Under the pieces are notes generated by a model, which was not told the DNA's origin, made no database searches, and saw only the letters and a program-made list of their open reading frames with translations. This document shows, piece by piece, positions 51,045-60,295 of a DNA stretch of 64,000 nucleotides; the first letter of the stretch is position 1; every line of letters starts with the position of its first letter. Position numbers and translations under genes: made by a program. The stretch comes from Sphingomonas parva (ex Maeng et al. 2020). Its GTDB lineage: Bacteria > Pseudomonadota > Alphaproteobacteria > Sphingomonadales > Sphingomonadaceae. The DNA is taken from NCBI RefSeq assembly GCF_004564275.1, contig NZ_SPDV01000029.1:17061-81060 (forward strand). Direction: 5' to 3'.

Positions 51045-52232
51045 TTGAATCTGCTGCGCGCCCGGCTTCCCGACCTGCCCCTCGCAGCGGCGACGATCGG
51101 CGGCTTCTGGCTGTTCTACCTCGCGACGATCGTGCTGCGCATGGCGCTGCTCGAGGAGAGCTTCCATTCGCTCGAATATCGCGCCGCCGGCTGCCTGATC
51201 GGCGTGCTGCTCACCTTCCTGGTCTATCTGGTGCTGCGGCGCGCCGCCGCGGAGAGCATCCGGATCAAGGTGATCGCGGCGGCGATCGCCTGCGTGCCGG
51301 CGGCGGCGATCTTCTCCACCTTCAACCTCGCCTTCGCTTTGTACCAGCCGCTGGTGGCGCGGCCGCTGCCGCCCGAGGGACCCGGGACGGCGACCGCGCC
51401 GTCGGCGCCGTCCGCGCCGCCGGCAGCGCCTCGCGCACCGCTGCCCGACATCAGCCAGCGCGCCGGCCGGCTGATCGCCGACGGCCTCGTCACCTGGTAT
51501 TTCTTCTTCGCAGCCTGGGCGAGCCTCTACCTGGCGATCAGCTCGTCCGGCCAGCTGCGGCGGGCCGAGCGCCGCGCCGCCAATGCCGAGCGCGCCGCGC
51601 AGACGGCGCAGCTGCGCGCGCTGCGCTACCAGGTGAATCCCCACTTCCTGTTCAACACGCTGAACTCCCTCTCCTCGCTGGTGCTGGCGCGGCGCGACGA
51701 GGAAGCGGAGAACATGATCGTCGGCCTCTCCACCTTCTTCCGGGCGAGCCTGTCGATCGATCCGACCGGCGACATCAGCCTGGCCGAGGAACTGAAGTTC
51801 CAGGAGCTCTACCTCGACATCGAGAAGGTGCGCTTCCCGAACCGGCTGCGGGTGCGGTTCGAGGTCGACGAAGCGGTGATGGGCGCCGAGGTTCCGCCGC
51901 TGATCCTCCAGCCGATCGTCGAGAATGCGATCAAGCACGGCGTCGCCCGCACCAACGAGACGGTGACACTGACGATCTCGGCGGCGGAGGAGGACGGCCT
52001 GCTGCGGATCGGCGTCGAGAACGATCGCGGCCCGAGCGCGATGACCGGCGATCCGAGCGAAGCCGCCCAGCTCGGCGGCAACCCCGCGGCGCCCGGAGCC
52101 GGGGTCGGCCTCGCCAACGTCAGCGAGCGGCTCCATGCCCGATTCGGCGCCGAGGCCGCCTGCGAGCATGAGCGCTTGCCCGCAGGCGGCTACCGCGTCA
52201 CCATCAAGATGCCCCTGAACGACCATGTCTGA
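51045..52232 (+). CDS. LytS/YehU-type sensor histidine kinase
   Basis: The 395-residue kinase has four predicted membrane helices (about 15-35, 48-65, 78-98, 145-165), a Pro/Ala-rich periplasmic loop between helices 3 and 4, a coiled segment (QLRRAERRAANAERAAQTAQ) and the His_kinase domain. The phospho-accepting His is His200 in YQVNPHFLFNTLNSLSSL, followed by an ATPase part with LILQPIVENAIKHGV (N-box) and GVGLANVSERL (G-box). TTG 51045 has GGAGAGG upstream; TTG 51030 overlaps that site and is less likely. The response-regulator gene overlaps its end by 8 nt. Confidence 0.92.
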   Translation: MNLLRARLPDLPLAAATIGGFWLFYLATIVLRMALLEESFHSLEYRAAGCLIGVLLTFLVYLVLRRAAAESIRIKVIAAAIACVPAAAIFSTFNLAFALYQPLVARPLPPEGPGTATAPSAPSAPPAAPRAPLPDISQRAGRLIADGLVTWYFFFAAWASLYLAISSSGQLRRAERRAANAERAAQTAQLRALRYQVNPHFLFNTLNSLSSLVLARRDEEAENMIVGLSTFFRASLSIDPTGDISLAEELKFQELYLDIEKVRFPNRLRVRFEVDEAVMGAEVPPLILQPIVENAIKHGVARTNETVTLTISAAEEDGLLRIGVENDRGPSAMTGDPSEAAQLGGNPAAPGAGVGLANVSERLHARFGAEAACEHERLPAGGYRVTIKMPLNDHV

Positions 52233-52968
52233 TCCGCTTCGCTTCCTGATCGTCGACGACGAGCCGCTCGCGGTCGAGCGGCTCCAGCTGCTGCTCGCCC
52301 GGATGGAGGGCGTGGCGCTGGCCGGCACCGCGCTGGAAGGCGCGGCGGCGCTGCGGCTGATCGAGGCGCTCGCCCCCGATGCGGTGCTGCTCGACATCGC
52401 CATGCCGGGGATGGACGGCATCGACGTCGCGCGGGCGATGAGCCGCATGGAGCGGCCGCCGCTGGTGATCTTCATCACCGCCTTCGACACGTTCGCGGTC
52501 GCCGCTTTCGAGCTCGAGGCGGTCGACTATCTGATGAAGCCGGTCTCGGCCGAGCGGCTGGCCAAGGCGGTGGAGCGCGCCCGCCATCGCCTGGCCGACA
52601 AGGAGAGCGGCCCGCTGCCGCCGCCGGCCACGCCGCATCTCGAGGAATTCTGGGTCTCCGAGCCGCGCGGCCTCGTCCGGCTCGCGGCGAGCGACGTCGA
52701 CCGGATCAGCGCCGAGCGCGACTATATGCGCCTCCACGTCGGCAGCCGCAGCTGGCTGATCAACCATACGATCGCGCGGCTCGAGGAAGAGCTCGATCCG
52801 CAGCGCTTCGTCCGGCTCCACCGCTCGGCGATCGTGCGCCGCGACTTCGTGACCGGCTTCCGCCGCGACGAGACCGGCCGCTGGTACGCCCAGCTCGCCG
52901 ACGGCGAGGAGCAGAAGGTCGGCCGCCTCTACGTTCAGAACGCCCGCGCGCTCGCCGGGCGGAGCTGA
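52225..52968 (+). CDS. LytTR-family response regulator
   Basis: The 247-residue regulator has a receiver domain (1-120) with acidic pocket Asp11/Asp12, phospho-acceptor Asp57 (AVLLDIAMPGMDG), the conserved Thr in IFITAF and Lys in YLMKPVSAERL, followed by a LytTR DNA-binding domain (about 140-245: VRLAASDVDRISAERDYMRLHVGSR, EEELDPQRFVRLHRSAIVRRDFV). It is translationally coupled to the kinase. LytTR regulators bind paired direct repeats; no target is evident in the window. Confidence 0.95.
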   Translation: MSDPLRFLIVDDEPLAVERLQLLLARMEGVALAGTALEGAAALRLIEALAPDAVLLDIAMPGMDGIDVARAMSRMERPPLVIFITAFDTFAVAAFELEAVDYLMKPVSAERLAKAVERARHRLADKESGPLPPPATPHLEEFWVSEPRGLVRLAASDVDRISAERDYMRLHVGSRSWLINHTIARLEEELDPQRFVRLHRSAIVRRDFVTGFRRDETGRWYAQLADGEEQKVGRLYVQNARALAGRS

Positions 52969-52999
52969 CGGCGAGTTTCACGAACGCCGGAATCGATGC

Positions 53000-53033
53000 G
53001 GGCGCATGATCCGGCCGATCGGATCATGCGCCC
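53000..53033. terminator. perfect 13-bp hairpin between convergent genes
   Basis: GGGCGCATGATCC and GGATCATGCGCCC enclose an 8-nt loop, 31 nt after the LytTR stop and 84 nt before the UrcA stop. There is no T-run. The inner GCATGATC/GATCATGC resembles the core of dispersed alphaproteobacterial palindromes. Confidence 0.55.
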
Positions 53034-53117
53034 GTCAGGCGGCCCAGGGGTTGGGGCGGCCTCGAAGGCGGAGGGATACGAGCCGGACCGCGCACCGGTC
53101 CGGCTCCTGCCCCGCCC

Positions 53118-53441
53118 TCAGTCCATGCGGCGCGCCAGCCGCACCTTGCTCTGGGCACGGGCGGCGGCGAGCGCCACCTGCTCGCGCGAGCTCGCCATCA
53201 CCTCTTCGTGGCAGGCCTGGGCCATGGTGCGGAACTGGAGCGGGACGATCGCGATCTGGCCGCAGATCTCGGTCGCCGCGCCGCGCAGCCGGCGCTCGAG
53301 CTGGGCATTGCCGGCGGTGGTGGACAGATCGAGATCGCCGATCCGCACGGTCGCGCTCTTCTCTTCCGCCAGGGCGGGGCCCGCGAAGGCGCCGGTGGCG
53401 AGTGTGAAAGCGGCAAGGGCCGAAACAGCGTACTTGATCAT
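53118..53441 (-). CDS. UrcA family protein
   Basis: The 107-residue exported protein has a Sec signal peptide (YAVSALAAFTLATGAFAGPALA) and the short UrcA pattern: VRIGDLDLSTTAGNAQLERRLRGAATEICG, then a conserved second Cys (MAQACHEEVMASSREQVALAA). UrcA proteins are small periplasmic proteins of unknown role common in sphingomonads and caulobacters. ATG 53441 is chosen because AGGA is 9 nt upstream; ATG 53450 would have it almost adjacent. Confidence 0.88.
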   Translation of the reverse strand: MIKYAVSALAAFTLATGAFAGPALAEEKSATVRIGDLDLSTTAGNAQLERRLRGAATEICGQIAIVPLQFRTMAQACHEEVMASSREQVALAAARAQSKVRLARRMD

Positions 53442-53758
53442 CGTTCGCATTCCTGCATAGTTCGGGTGCGGCGGGGGTGGTTTCCTGCGGGATGAAGACA
53501 GGCCCTTCCCCCGCCGCATTTCCGAACTAGCCCGGCTCCCGACGCGACGCTCGCGCGCTTCTGCGCAGCGGCTCGCCGCATCTGCGAAGCGCGGCCGGCG
53601 CCGACGAACCGACATCCGGGATCGACGAACGACAGGGACACCGCGCCGCGGCGGCGGGCAAAGCGCGCGACCGGACGAGCCGAGCGATCGGCGGGGACGA
53701 TCCGGGGAGACCTTTGGCGCCGCGCCGCGTTCGTTGCGCAGCGATCAGGAGACAGGAC
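53442..53758. other. 317-nt divergent spacer
   Basis: Nothing recognised besides upstream regions of the UrcA gene (minus) and the small gene at 53759 (plus). Confidence 0.35.
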
Positions 53759-53923
53759 ATGCGCGACAACAGCGGCGGCGGAAAGAGCAGCAACAACACC
53801 GGCAACCCGACCCTCAAGGATCACGAGCGGGAGAAAGGCGTCTCCGGCAGCGCGATCCTGGGCGAGAAGAAGGTCGACGCCGAGCCGAGCCGGACCAGCG
53901 CCCGCAAGCACCAGAACAGCTGA
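53759..53923 (+). CDS. 54-aa hydrophilic hypothetical protein
   Basis: The short protein begins MRDNSGGGKSSNNTGNPTLKDHE and is Gly/Asn/Ser- then Lys/Glu-rich, with no signal or membrane part; it is probably largely disordered. CAGGAGACAGGA precedes the ATG and a hairpin follows at 53949. The N-terminal NNTGNP/KDHEREKG pattern recalls small stress-related hydrophilic proteins, but no assignment is possible. Confidence 0.55.
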   Translation: MRDNSGGGKSSNNTGNPTLKDHEREKGVSGSAILGEKKVDAEPSRTSARKHQNS

Positions 53924-53948
53924 GCGGCGCGCACCGGCGTGCGTCACT

Positions 53949-54050
53949 CCCTCCCCCTTGAGGGGGAGGGTTCGACGCTTCGAGGGTGATGACGCGCATC
54001 TTTCCCTCTCCCGATCAGGGAGAGGGAGGGCCCCAGGCCGAAGGCCTGGG
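53949..54050. repeat. cluster of three GC-rich hairpins
   Basis: Three perfect short stems follow one another: CCCTCCCCC/GGGGGAGGG (53949-53970), CCCTCTCCC/GGGAGAGGG (54004-54026) and CCCAGGCC/GGCCTGGG (54032-54050). They lie between convergent genes (53923 and 54068) and resemble the palindrome at 42610. Transcript ends for both strands are likely here. Confidence 0.6.
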
Positions 54051-54067
54051 AGGGTGGGGGGCCTGCC

Positions 54068-55645
54068 TTACGGCCCGATGTCGGCGACGTGGGTCTTCAC
54101 GCGCGGACGGATCTGGCCTTCGAAGCCGAGCGACTTGGCGAGGAGGTCGTCCCAGCCATAGGGATCGGTGCGGAAGACGACCCGGCCGCCGTCGAGATAG
54201 GCGCTGTGGTAGAGCAGCCGCACCGGGATCCTGTTCGGCAGCGACACCGGAGTCTCCTCCTTCGTCGCCAGCGCCTTCTCGAACTGCTCGCGCACGCCGT
54301 TCTGGTCGGCGAGCATCCGCGCGAAGCCGAGCGCGTCCTCGACCCGCGCGCAGCCGTGGCTGGAATGGCGGTTGGTGCTGGCGAACAGCGCCTTGGCCGG
54401 CGTGTCGTGGAGGTAAATGGCGTGGTCGTTGGCCATGTCGAACTTGACGAGGCCGAGCGCCGATTTCGGCCCGGGCTGCTGGACCAGCCGCCCGTTCTTC
54501 ATGACGATATTCTCCTTCGCCATATAGGCCGCGCCCTTGGGCAGGATCTCCTCCTTGGCGATCGACTCCGGCACCACCCAGTCGGGGTTGGCGACGAGGC
54601 GGAAGATCGGCGAGCCGAGCTCCGGCGTCTCCCAATCCGGCTGGCCGACGACCACGCGGCGGCGATCGGCGACCTGCCCGTCGCGCCAGTAAGCGAGCTC
54701 GGCCGCGGCGGTGTTGACGTCGATCCGCGTCTTGGGCGGCGTGCGCTCGAGCCAGCGGCGCCGCTCGAGGTTCACCGCCAGGATGCGCGCGCGTTCCTTG
54801 GCGCCGGTGTTGAGCGCCTCGAGAGTCGAATTGCCGATGATGCCGTCGGCCTCGATCCCGTAATCGGTCTGCACCTTTTTCACCGCCTGCACCATTTGCG
54901 GCGTGTAGATGTTCGACGGTTTGGCGGCCGGCGCGGCGGCGTTGCCTTCGGCGCTTTCCCCGCCCTGCGGCGCCGGCTGGGCCGCGGCGAGATAGCCGTT
55001 CGACTGCAGGGCCTGGGCGATCTGCGGGACGCGCGGATCGCGATCGCCGGGGGCGATCTTGTCGCCGGGCTGGATCGCCGCGCGCTGCTCGGCATCGGCG
55101 CGCTGGCGATATTGGACATAGGCTTCCTGGAGCGCCTTATACTCCTCGTCCTGCGGCGCGAGGCCGGCCAGCCAGGTCTTCACCGCGCCGTCGCCGCCGC
55201 CGATCGCCTGGCCGAGGCCGCCGACGACATCGACCTTGTTCATCGGCACTTCGTAGACCTCGAAGATCTTGCGCGGATCGACCGCGCCCATCGCGAGCGT
55301 CTGGGCGTAATCGAGCGCGGCGACGGTGAGGCTCGCCTCGCGCTCCGCCGGGGAACCCGCCGCCTTCACCTTCTCGAGATAGCCATCGACGTTGAGGCCG
55401 TGGCGCACCGCCTCGCCCAGCGCGCCGGTCAGCTCCTCGGCGCGCGCGTCGCTCCACACCGCCGCCCAGTTGCGCGCGGCGTAGAATTTCCGCGCCCGCT
55501 CGTCCTTGACCGCGGCCTGCAGCGCCTCGGGCGAAACCTGCTTCGGATTGACCTCGGCGCTCTCGGCGCCGCCGCTGCCGCCCTCGTTTCCGCACCCGGC
55601 GACGAGCAGAGCCGCCACCGATACGCACACCAACACTCTACGCAT
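54068..55645 (-). CDS. YcbB/LdtD-type L,D-transpeptidase lipoprotein
   Basis: The 525-residue protein has a lipobox signal (VCVSVAALLVAGC), a scaffold region (about 35-215), a peptidoglycan-binding domain (about 230-290, with QAVKKVQTDYGIEADGIIGNSTLEALN) and a C-terminal YkuD domain (about 310-475). The catalytic motif is HSSHGCARVED with the active Cys, and the upstream IYLHDTP His. YcbB-like enzymes make 3-3 cross-links or attach proteins to peptidoglycan. ATG 55645 is preceded by GAGGCGG. A spacer of 219 nt separates it from the divergent SleB-like gene, also a murein enzyme. Confidence 0.9.
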   Translation of the reverse strand: MRRVLVCVSVAALLVAGCGNEGGSGGAESAEVNPKQVSPEALQAAVKDERARKFYAARNWAAVWSDARAEELTGALGEAVRHGLNVDGYLEKVKAAGSPAEREASLTVAALDYAQTLAMGAVDPRKIFEVYEVPMNKVDVVGGLGQAIGGGDGAVKTWLAGLAPQDEEYKALQEAYVQYRQRADAEQRAAIQPGDKIAPGDRDPRVPQIAQALQSNGYLAAAQPAPQGGESAEGNAAAPAAKPSNIYTPQMVQAVKKVQTDYGIEADGIIGNSTLEALNTGAKERARILAVNLERRRWLERTPPKTRIDVNTAAAELAYWRDGQVADRRRVVVGQPDWETPELGSPIFRLVANPDWVVPESIAKEEILPKGAAYMAKENIVMKNGRLVQQPGPKSALGLVKFDMANDHAIYLHDTPAKALFASTNRHSSHGCARVEDALGFARMLADQNGVREQFEKALATKEETPVSLPNRIPVRLLYHSAYLDGGRVVFRTDPYGWDDLLAKSLGFEGQIRPRVKTHVADIGP

Positions 55646-55864
55646 GCAATACGCCGCCTCGCGATCTGGATGAGCCGGTGAAACGTGCGGGGTCCGGATA
55701 TCGATCCCTGACCCCCCGGGAGCGCCGCCGGTTAAGGGATGGCCGCGAACGGTGCCATAACGGGACAACCGGAATCGAGGGGCGGCGGGACGCAACAACA
55801 TTAGTTATTCGAGCATAGGCGGGCACTCGAACAGGCGAAGCTGGCGGTGGTGTCGAAGTCCTTG

Positions 55865-56881
55865 ATGGTCAATCTGCTGATCGAAGCGGCCCATTGGCGC
55901 GGGCGCGAAGCCGGCTGCCTGGCGCTGCTGCTGCTCAGCGCCTCGTGCGTGCCGCTGCAGGCGGCGCCGGCGCCGAGCAAGGATCTGCTCGCCGCCGGAC
56001 GCGGTGGGCAAGCCGCCGCGGCGCCGGCCGGACCGTCGACAACGCTCGCCGAAAATCCTGCCCTGGCCGAGGAGGGGATGGTGCTGCAGAGCGTCTCGCC
56101 GACCGATGCCGCGGCGTTCAACGCCGCCATCCCGCTCGCCCAGGTCAGCAACCCGCGCGCCGCCTCGATGGTGTTCCGCGCCGCCGATGCCGCCGGCCTC
56201 CACCGCTCGCTCCAGTGCCTTGCCGAGGCGATCTATTACGAGGCGCGCTCGGAGAGCGAGGAAGGCCAGCGCGCCGTCGCCCAGGTGGTGCTGAACCGAG
56301 TCCGCCACCCCGGCTATCCGGCGAGCGTCTGCGGCGTGGTCTACCAGGGGCCGATGCGCGCCGGGGGCGGCTGCCAGTTCACCTTCACCTGCGACGGCTC
56401 GCTCGGCCTGCCGCCGGCCGGGGTCGCCTGGCAGCGGGCGCGGCGGATCGCCTCCGAGGCGCTCGCCGGCTCGGTCTACGCCCCCGTCGGCCATGCCACC
56501 CATTACCATACCCAGCAGGTGCTGCCGGTCTGGGCCTATCGTCTGGCCAAGGTGGCGGTGATCGGCAGCCACAATTTCTACCGCATCGCCGGCGATCTCG
56601 GCGCCCCGTCCGCCTTCCGCCAGGCCTATTCGGGCCGCGAGCCCTCCCCCGCCGCGGTGATCGCCGCCCGCCTGCCGATCAGCCTCGGCCGCCCGACCCT
56701 CGCCGCCGCGGCCGCTCCGGACCTGCCGAAGCCCGGCGCTCCCCTCCCCGTTTACGCCGCGCCGGCCGAGGAGCTCGCCGCCTCCGAACCGGTCAACGAG
56801 AAATTGCCGGTCTCCACCGTGCGCGAGGAATATCGCAACTCGGGCCGCTATCTCGACGAGGTCGCCCCGGCGTCACGCTAG
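55865..56881 (+). CDS. SleB-like cell wall hydrolase
   Basis: The 338-residue protein has a hydrophobic signal/anchor (about 17-35, [17 protein letters not shown], with a possible lipobox SASC) and a Hydrolase_2 domain (about 110-230): [20 protein letters not shown] with the conserved Glu, [31 protein letters not shown] and [14 protein letters not shown]. SleB-type enzymes are lytic transglycosylases in spores; the domain is widespread in alphaproteobacteria as a murein hydrolase. The C-terminal third is Ala/Pro-rich. ATG 55865 is used; GTG 55847 is an alternative. Confidence 0.88.
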   Translation: MVNLLIEAAHWRGREAGCLALLLLSASCVPLQAAPAPSKDLLAAGRGGQAAAAPAGPSTTLAENPALAEEGMVLQSVSPTDAAAFNAAIPLAQVSNPRAASMVFRAADAAGLHRSLQCLAEAIYYEARSESEEGQRAVAQVVLNRVRHPGYPASVCGVVYQGPMRAGGGCQFTFTCDGSLGLPPAGVAWQRARRIASEALAGSVYAPVGHATHYHTQQVLPVWAYRLAKVAVIGSHNFYRIAGDLGAPSAFRQAYSGREPSPAAVIAARLPISLGRPTLAAAAAPDLPKPGAPLPVYAAPAEELAASEPVNEKLPVSTVREEYRNSGRYLDEVAPASR

Positions 56882-57029
56882 TTCAAGGCACGTCATCCGG
56901 CGAAGACCGGGATCTCGGGCCACGGAGCCGCAGGCGCGATTGGAGCCCGCCATCCAGCCGCGCTTCCCGCCCCTGAGCCGCCGGCTTTCGCCGGGGTGAG
57001 GATCCGGGATCGGGCGCCAGCCTCATGGA
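56882..57029. repeat. REP-like intergenic sequence
   Basis: CCGGCGAAGACCGGGATCT (56898-56916) and, about 80 nt on, CCGGCTTTCGCCGGGGTGAGGATC (56981-57004, inverted sense of the same motif) form an imperfect inverted pair. CCGGC-GAA-[AG]-CCGGG sequences are typical dispersed repeats of sphingomonad intergenic DNA. Confidence 0.45.
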
Positions 57030-58709
57030 TCAGCGGCGCGCGGCCGCGCTCTTCGCGCGCAGCGGCGCAAATTCGGAGCCCTGCTTCCATTCCGGCCAGG
57101 CGCGGCTGAAGGCGAGATCGCGGCCGAGCGTGTAGAACAGGGCGACGTCCTGGGCGGCGCCGCGCAGGTCCCAGTCGGGCGACCAGGCGTCGCAACTCTG
57201 GTGGTAGCAATGGGCGGTGAACTCGCTGACCCAGCGGTCCCCCGCCTCGCGTCCCCCCTCGACCAGATCGACGCCGCCGCCGAGCGCCATGATCAGCAGC
57301 ACCGGCACGCCGCGCTTGGCGAAGGCGAAATGGTCGGCGCGGTAGAACAGGCCCCGCTCGGGCCGGGCATCGGGGGTGAGGGTGCGGCCCTGGAGCCGGG
57401 CGGCGGCGGCGAGCCGCGTCTCGAGATCGCTCTGTCCCGCGCCGATCAGCACGACGTCGCGGGCCGGACCGTTCGGCTGGAGCGTATCGAGGGTCAGGTT
57501 GGCGACCGTCGTCTCGAACGGGAAGGTGGGATGGGCCGCGTAATGCTCGGCGCCGAGCAGCCCCCTCTCCTCGGCCGTCCAGGCGGCGAAGACCAGGGTG
57601 CGTTCCGGCGGCGGCCCCGCCTTGAAGGCGCGGGCGAGCTCGAGCACGCCGGCGATGCCGAGCGCGTCGTCGAGCGCGCCGGGGCGAACCGTTCGGCCCT
57701 GCGCGTCCGGCGCGCCGATGCCGTAGGCGTCCCAATGGCCGGCGAACCAGATTGTCTCCTGCGGCCGCTTGCTGCCGCTGATCCTGGCGAGGACATTGTG
57801 GCTCTCGACCCGGCGGGCCTCGACGTCGAACCGCGCATCGAGCCTGGCGCCGAGGTCGATCGGCCGGAAGGCGGCGGTCCGCGCCTCGCGCTTCACCGTC
57901 TCGAAATCGAGGCCGGCGCGGCGGAACAGGTCCTCGGCCGCCGGCCGCTGCAGCCATCCCTGGAGCAGGACCGGCTGCTGTGCGCCCGGGGACAGCATTA
58001 TGTTGTAATTCTCGCCGCCGGGCGCCTCGACCGTGCTCCAGCCGTAGCCGGCGCCCTCGGTCTCGTGGACGACGAGGGCGGCGATCGCGCCGCGCCGCGC
58101 CGCTTCCTCGAACTTGTACGACCAGCGGCCGTAATAGGTCATCGCCTTCCCGCCGAAGCGGCCTGCCACCGGATCGCCGGGCGCCGCCTCGAAATCGGGA
58201 TCGTTGACCAGGAACAAGGCGACCTTGCCTGCGAGGTCGACGCCCTTGAAATCGTCCCACTGCCGCTCCGGCGCGGAGACGCCGTAGCCGACGAAGACGA
58301 TCGGCGCACCGGCGATGCGCGCCGCATCCGTCTCCCGCACCGTGCTGAGATAGATGTCGCCCGGAACGGCGAGCGGGATGCGCGCATTGCCCTTGGCGAT
58401 CGACACCGCCCCGCCCGGCTTCAGCCGCGTGCGGACCAGGGGGACGCGCTGCGCATAGCTGCCATCGTCTCCGGCCGGTTCGAGGCCGAGCTGGCGGAAC
58501 TGCTCGGACAGATAGGCGATGGTCTTCGCCTCCCCGTCCGTGCCCGGCCCCCGACCCTCGAATTCGTCGGAGGCGAGCGTGCGGGTGACGATCGACATCC
58601 GCGCCGGGTCGATCGGGCCCGAGGCGAAGGCTGCGTCCGTTCCGGCGGAGCGGTTCGAGGCGCAGCCGGCGAGCGCGAGGAGCGGCAGAAGGAAAGCGGC
58701 GAGCTTCAT
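57030..58709 (-). CDS. M28-family metallopeptidase lipoprotein
   Basis: The 559-residue protein has a lipobox signal (FLLPLLALAGC), a PA-domain insertion (about 110-250, IVFVGYGVSAPERQWDDF) and an M28 aminopeptidase domain (about 290-545). The two-zinc site is visible: AGHWDAYG (His and Asp), GALDDALG (bridging Asp), FAAWTAEERGLLG (catalytic and metal Glu). Further ligands follow (FYRADHFAFAKRG). Members cleave N-terminal residues from peptides in the periplasm. GGAG precedes ATG 58709. Confidence 0.92.
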   Translation of the reverse strand: MKLAAFLLPLLALAGCASNRSAGTDAAFASGPIDPARMSIVTRTLASDEFEGRGPGTDGEAKTIAYLSEQFRQLGLEPAGDDGSYAQRVPLVRTRLKPGGAVSIAKGNARIPLAVPGDIYLSTVRETDAARIAGAPIVFVGYGVSAPERQWDDFKGVDLAGKVALFLVNDPDFEAAPGDPVAGRFGGKAMTYYGRWSYKFEEAARRGAIAALVVHETEGAGYGWSTVEAPGGENYNIMLSPGAQQPVLLQGWLQRPAAEDLFRRAGLDFETVKREARTAAFRPIDLGARLDARFDVEARRVESHNVLARISGSKRPQETIWFAGHWDAYGIGAPDAQGRTVRPGALDDALGIAGVLELARAFKAGPPPERTLVFAAWTAEERGLLGAEHYAAHPTFPFETTVANLTLDTLQPNGPARDVVLIGAGQSDLETRLAAAARLQGRTLTPDARPERGLFYRADHFAFAKRGVPVLLIMALGGGVDLVEGGREAGDRWVSEFTAHCYHQSCDAWSPDWDLRGAAQDVALFYTLGRDLAFSRAWPEWKQGSEFAPLRAKSAAARR

Positions 58710-58823
58710 CGGAATCTCCGGGAGGGTCGCGCGTCAAACCCGCCGCGACGGCCATCGTTTCACGCGGAGGTGGCGGGAAAGGCGCCGCTTCCGCCGCGGT
58801 CGTACGCACGCTAGGCCGGCCGG

Positions 58824-59645
58824 ATGGAAGATCCCCTTTCCCCCTGCACCGGACTCTGCCGGCTCGACGGCCGCACCGGCTGGTGCCTCGGCTGCGGCCG
58901 TAGCGGCGACGAGATCGGGCGCTGGCCGGGCGCGAGCGGGGACGAAAAGCGGGAAATCCTCGCCGCTCTGCCGACCCGGCGCGCCGCGCTGCAGGCGGGC
59001 GCCCGCGCCGAAGCCGCGGTCGATCCGGCGCTGGTCGAGGCCTGGCTGCGGGGACGCTCGGCGGCGCGGCGCCTGCCGCAGCCGGTGGCCGACCAGGGCG
59101 GCCTGCGGGTCGAGACCGGCTCGGTCGACGAGCTGCGCCGCTATGTCTTCGCCGCGCCGGCGGAGGGCCTGCGGCGGCTCGGCGCGGCGATCGACTCGCC
59201 GGGTATTGCGCTCAAGCTCTGCGGGACGGCCGAGGCGCTCGCCGCGTGCCTGCCACCGCGCTGGCGGGTACGGACCACGGGAGAGATGATGATCCGCTCC
59301 GGCCCGGCGCATCCGCAGCGGGCGCTGCCGCCGGGCTTTACGCTGGCGCTCGACCGCGAGCCCGGCCGCAGCGCGGCGCGCATCCTCGCGCCCGACGGGC
59401 GAACCGCCGCGAGCGGCTATGCCGCGGCCTGGGACGGCGTGTTCGTCTACGATCGCATCGCCACCGCCGAAGGCTTTCGGCGCATCGGCCTCGGCACCGC
59501 GCTGATGGCGGCGCTCGGGTCGACCCGGCCGGACCCGAAAGCGACCGAGATCCTGGTCGCGACCGACGAGGGGCGCGCGCTCTACGAGACTCTCGGCTGG
59601 CGCGCGGTCTCGCCTTACGCCACGGCGCTGATCCCGCCAACATGA
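58824..59645 (+). CDS. DUF1289-GNAT fusion protein
   Basis: The 273-residue protein joins an N-terminal DUF1289 domain (1-50; Cys8, Cys12, Cys21, Cys24 in PCTGLC and WCLGCGRS) to a GNAT acetyltransferase-like domain (about 90-270). The GNAT part shows a glycine-rich acetyl-CoA loop in EGFRRIGLGTALMAAL and an ending LYETLGWRAVSPYATALI typical of the fold. DUF1289 domains are small putative metal-binding units usually found alone; the fusion suggests redox- or metal-controlled acetylation, which is inference. Ribosome site weak. Confidence 0.85.
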   Translation: MEDPLSPCTGLCRLDGRTGWCLGCGRSGDEIGRWPGASGDEKREILAALPTRRAALQAGARAEAAVDPALVEAWLRGRSAARRLPQPVADQGGLRVETGSVDELRRYVFAAPAEGLRRLGAAIDSPGIALKLCGTAEALAACLPPRWRVRTTGEMMIRSGPAHPQRALPPGFTLALDREPGRSAARILAPDGRTAASGYAAAWDGVFVYDRIATAEGFRRIGLGTALMAALGSTRPDPKATEILVATDEGRALYETLGWRAVSPYATALIPPT

Positions 59646-59720
59646 CGGCGCCCTCCACAGAGGAGTCGTTAACCATCGACTGCTAGCTTCCGAGTCGTGA
59701 GGGCGAGGGAGACGAGCGGC

Positions 59721-59993
59721 GTGCACGGGGGCAATGCGGCGGACCAGGCGGTGACCTCGGCGATGCTCATGCTCGCCGGCGCCGCGACCGGCGGCACCAT
59801 CACCGCCGCGGCGGAGACGCAGCTCCAGAATGCGATCGATCTCGTCCGCCGCAGCGGAGCGCCCGCCGAGCTGCTGCCGCGGCTGGAGCAGATGGCGGTC
59901 GACCTGCGCACCGCGGTCAACGCCAAGATCTACGGCCGCACCAACCTGCTCGATTCCCGCCTCGCACGCATTCGGCGCGCGCTCGCGTCCTGA
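59721..59993 (+). CDS. small helical hypothetical protein
   Basis: The 90-residue protein starts at GTG 59721 (GGGAGACGAG upstream; GTG 59697 possible). It has a Gly/Ala-rich hydrophobic N-terminal part (AMLMLAGAATGGTITAAAE) and a helical body (LLPRLEQMAVDLRTAVNAKIYG; DSRLARIRRALAS). It could be a single weak membrane helix or a soluble helical bundle. No family known to me. Confidence 0.5.
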   Translation: MHGGNAADQAVTSAMLMLAGAATGGTITAAAETQLQNAIDLVRRSGAPAELLPRLEQMAVDLRTAVNAKIYGRTNLLDSRLARIRRALAS

Positions 59994-60106
59994 CGATGCT
60001 CGCCGCCTGCGACATTCGAGACGAATTTCCAGGCCCGACGAAATCCCGCTGTAACCCAGGCGGCGCCATAGAGCAGCATCGCAATCGCCAGACCGGACAA
60101 GGACAG

Positions 60107-60226
60107 ATGGAAGACATTGTCGATCCCCAGGGACGCTTCCGCTCGCTGATCGTCACCGTCATGACCCTGGGCTGCCTCGTCAGCATGGCGAGCGCCACCC
60201 TCCTCACCTTCGTCACCCCGGCCTGA
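60107..60226 (+). CDS. 39-aa single-pass membrane peptide
   Basis: MEDIVDPQGRFRSL is followed by one membrane helix (IVTVMTLGCLVSMASATLLTF) ending FVTPA. AAGGACAG lies before ATG 60107. Small membrane peptides of this size often modulate larger complexes; none is identifiable nearby. The short length makes the call tentative. Confidence 0.45.
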   Translation: MEDIVDPQGRFRSLIVTVMTLGCLVSMASATLLTFVTPA

Positions 60227-60295
60227 CCACCAGGGATTGATCGCGACGCAAATGCGATCCATCACGGCAGCCGCCATGAGGAGGGGTGCCGGACG

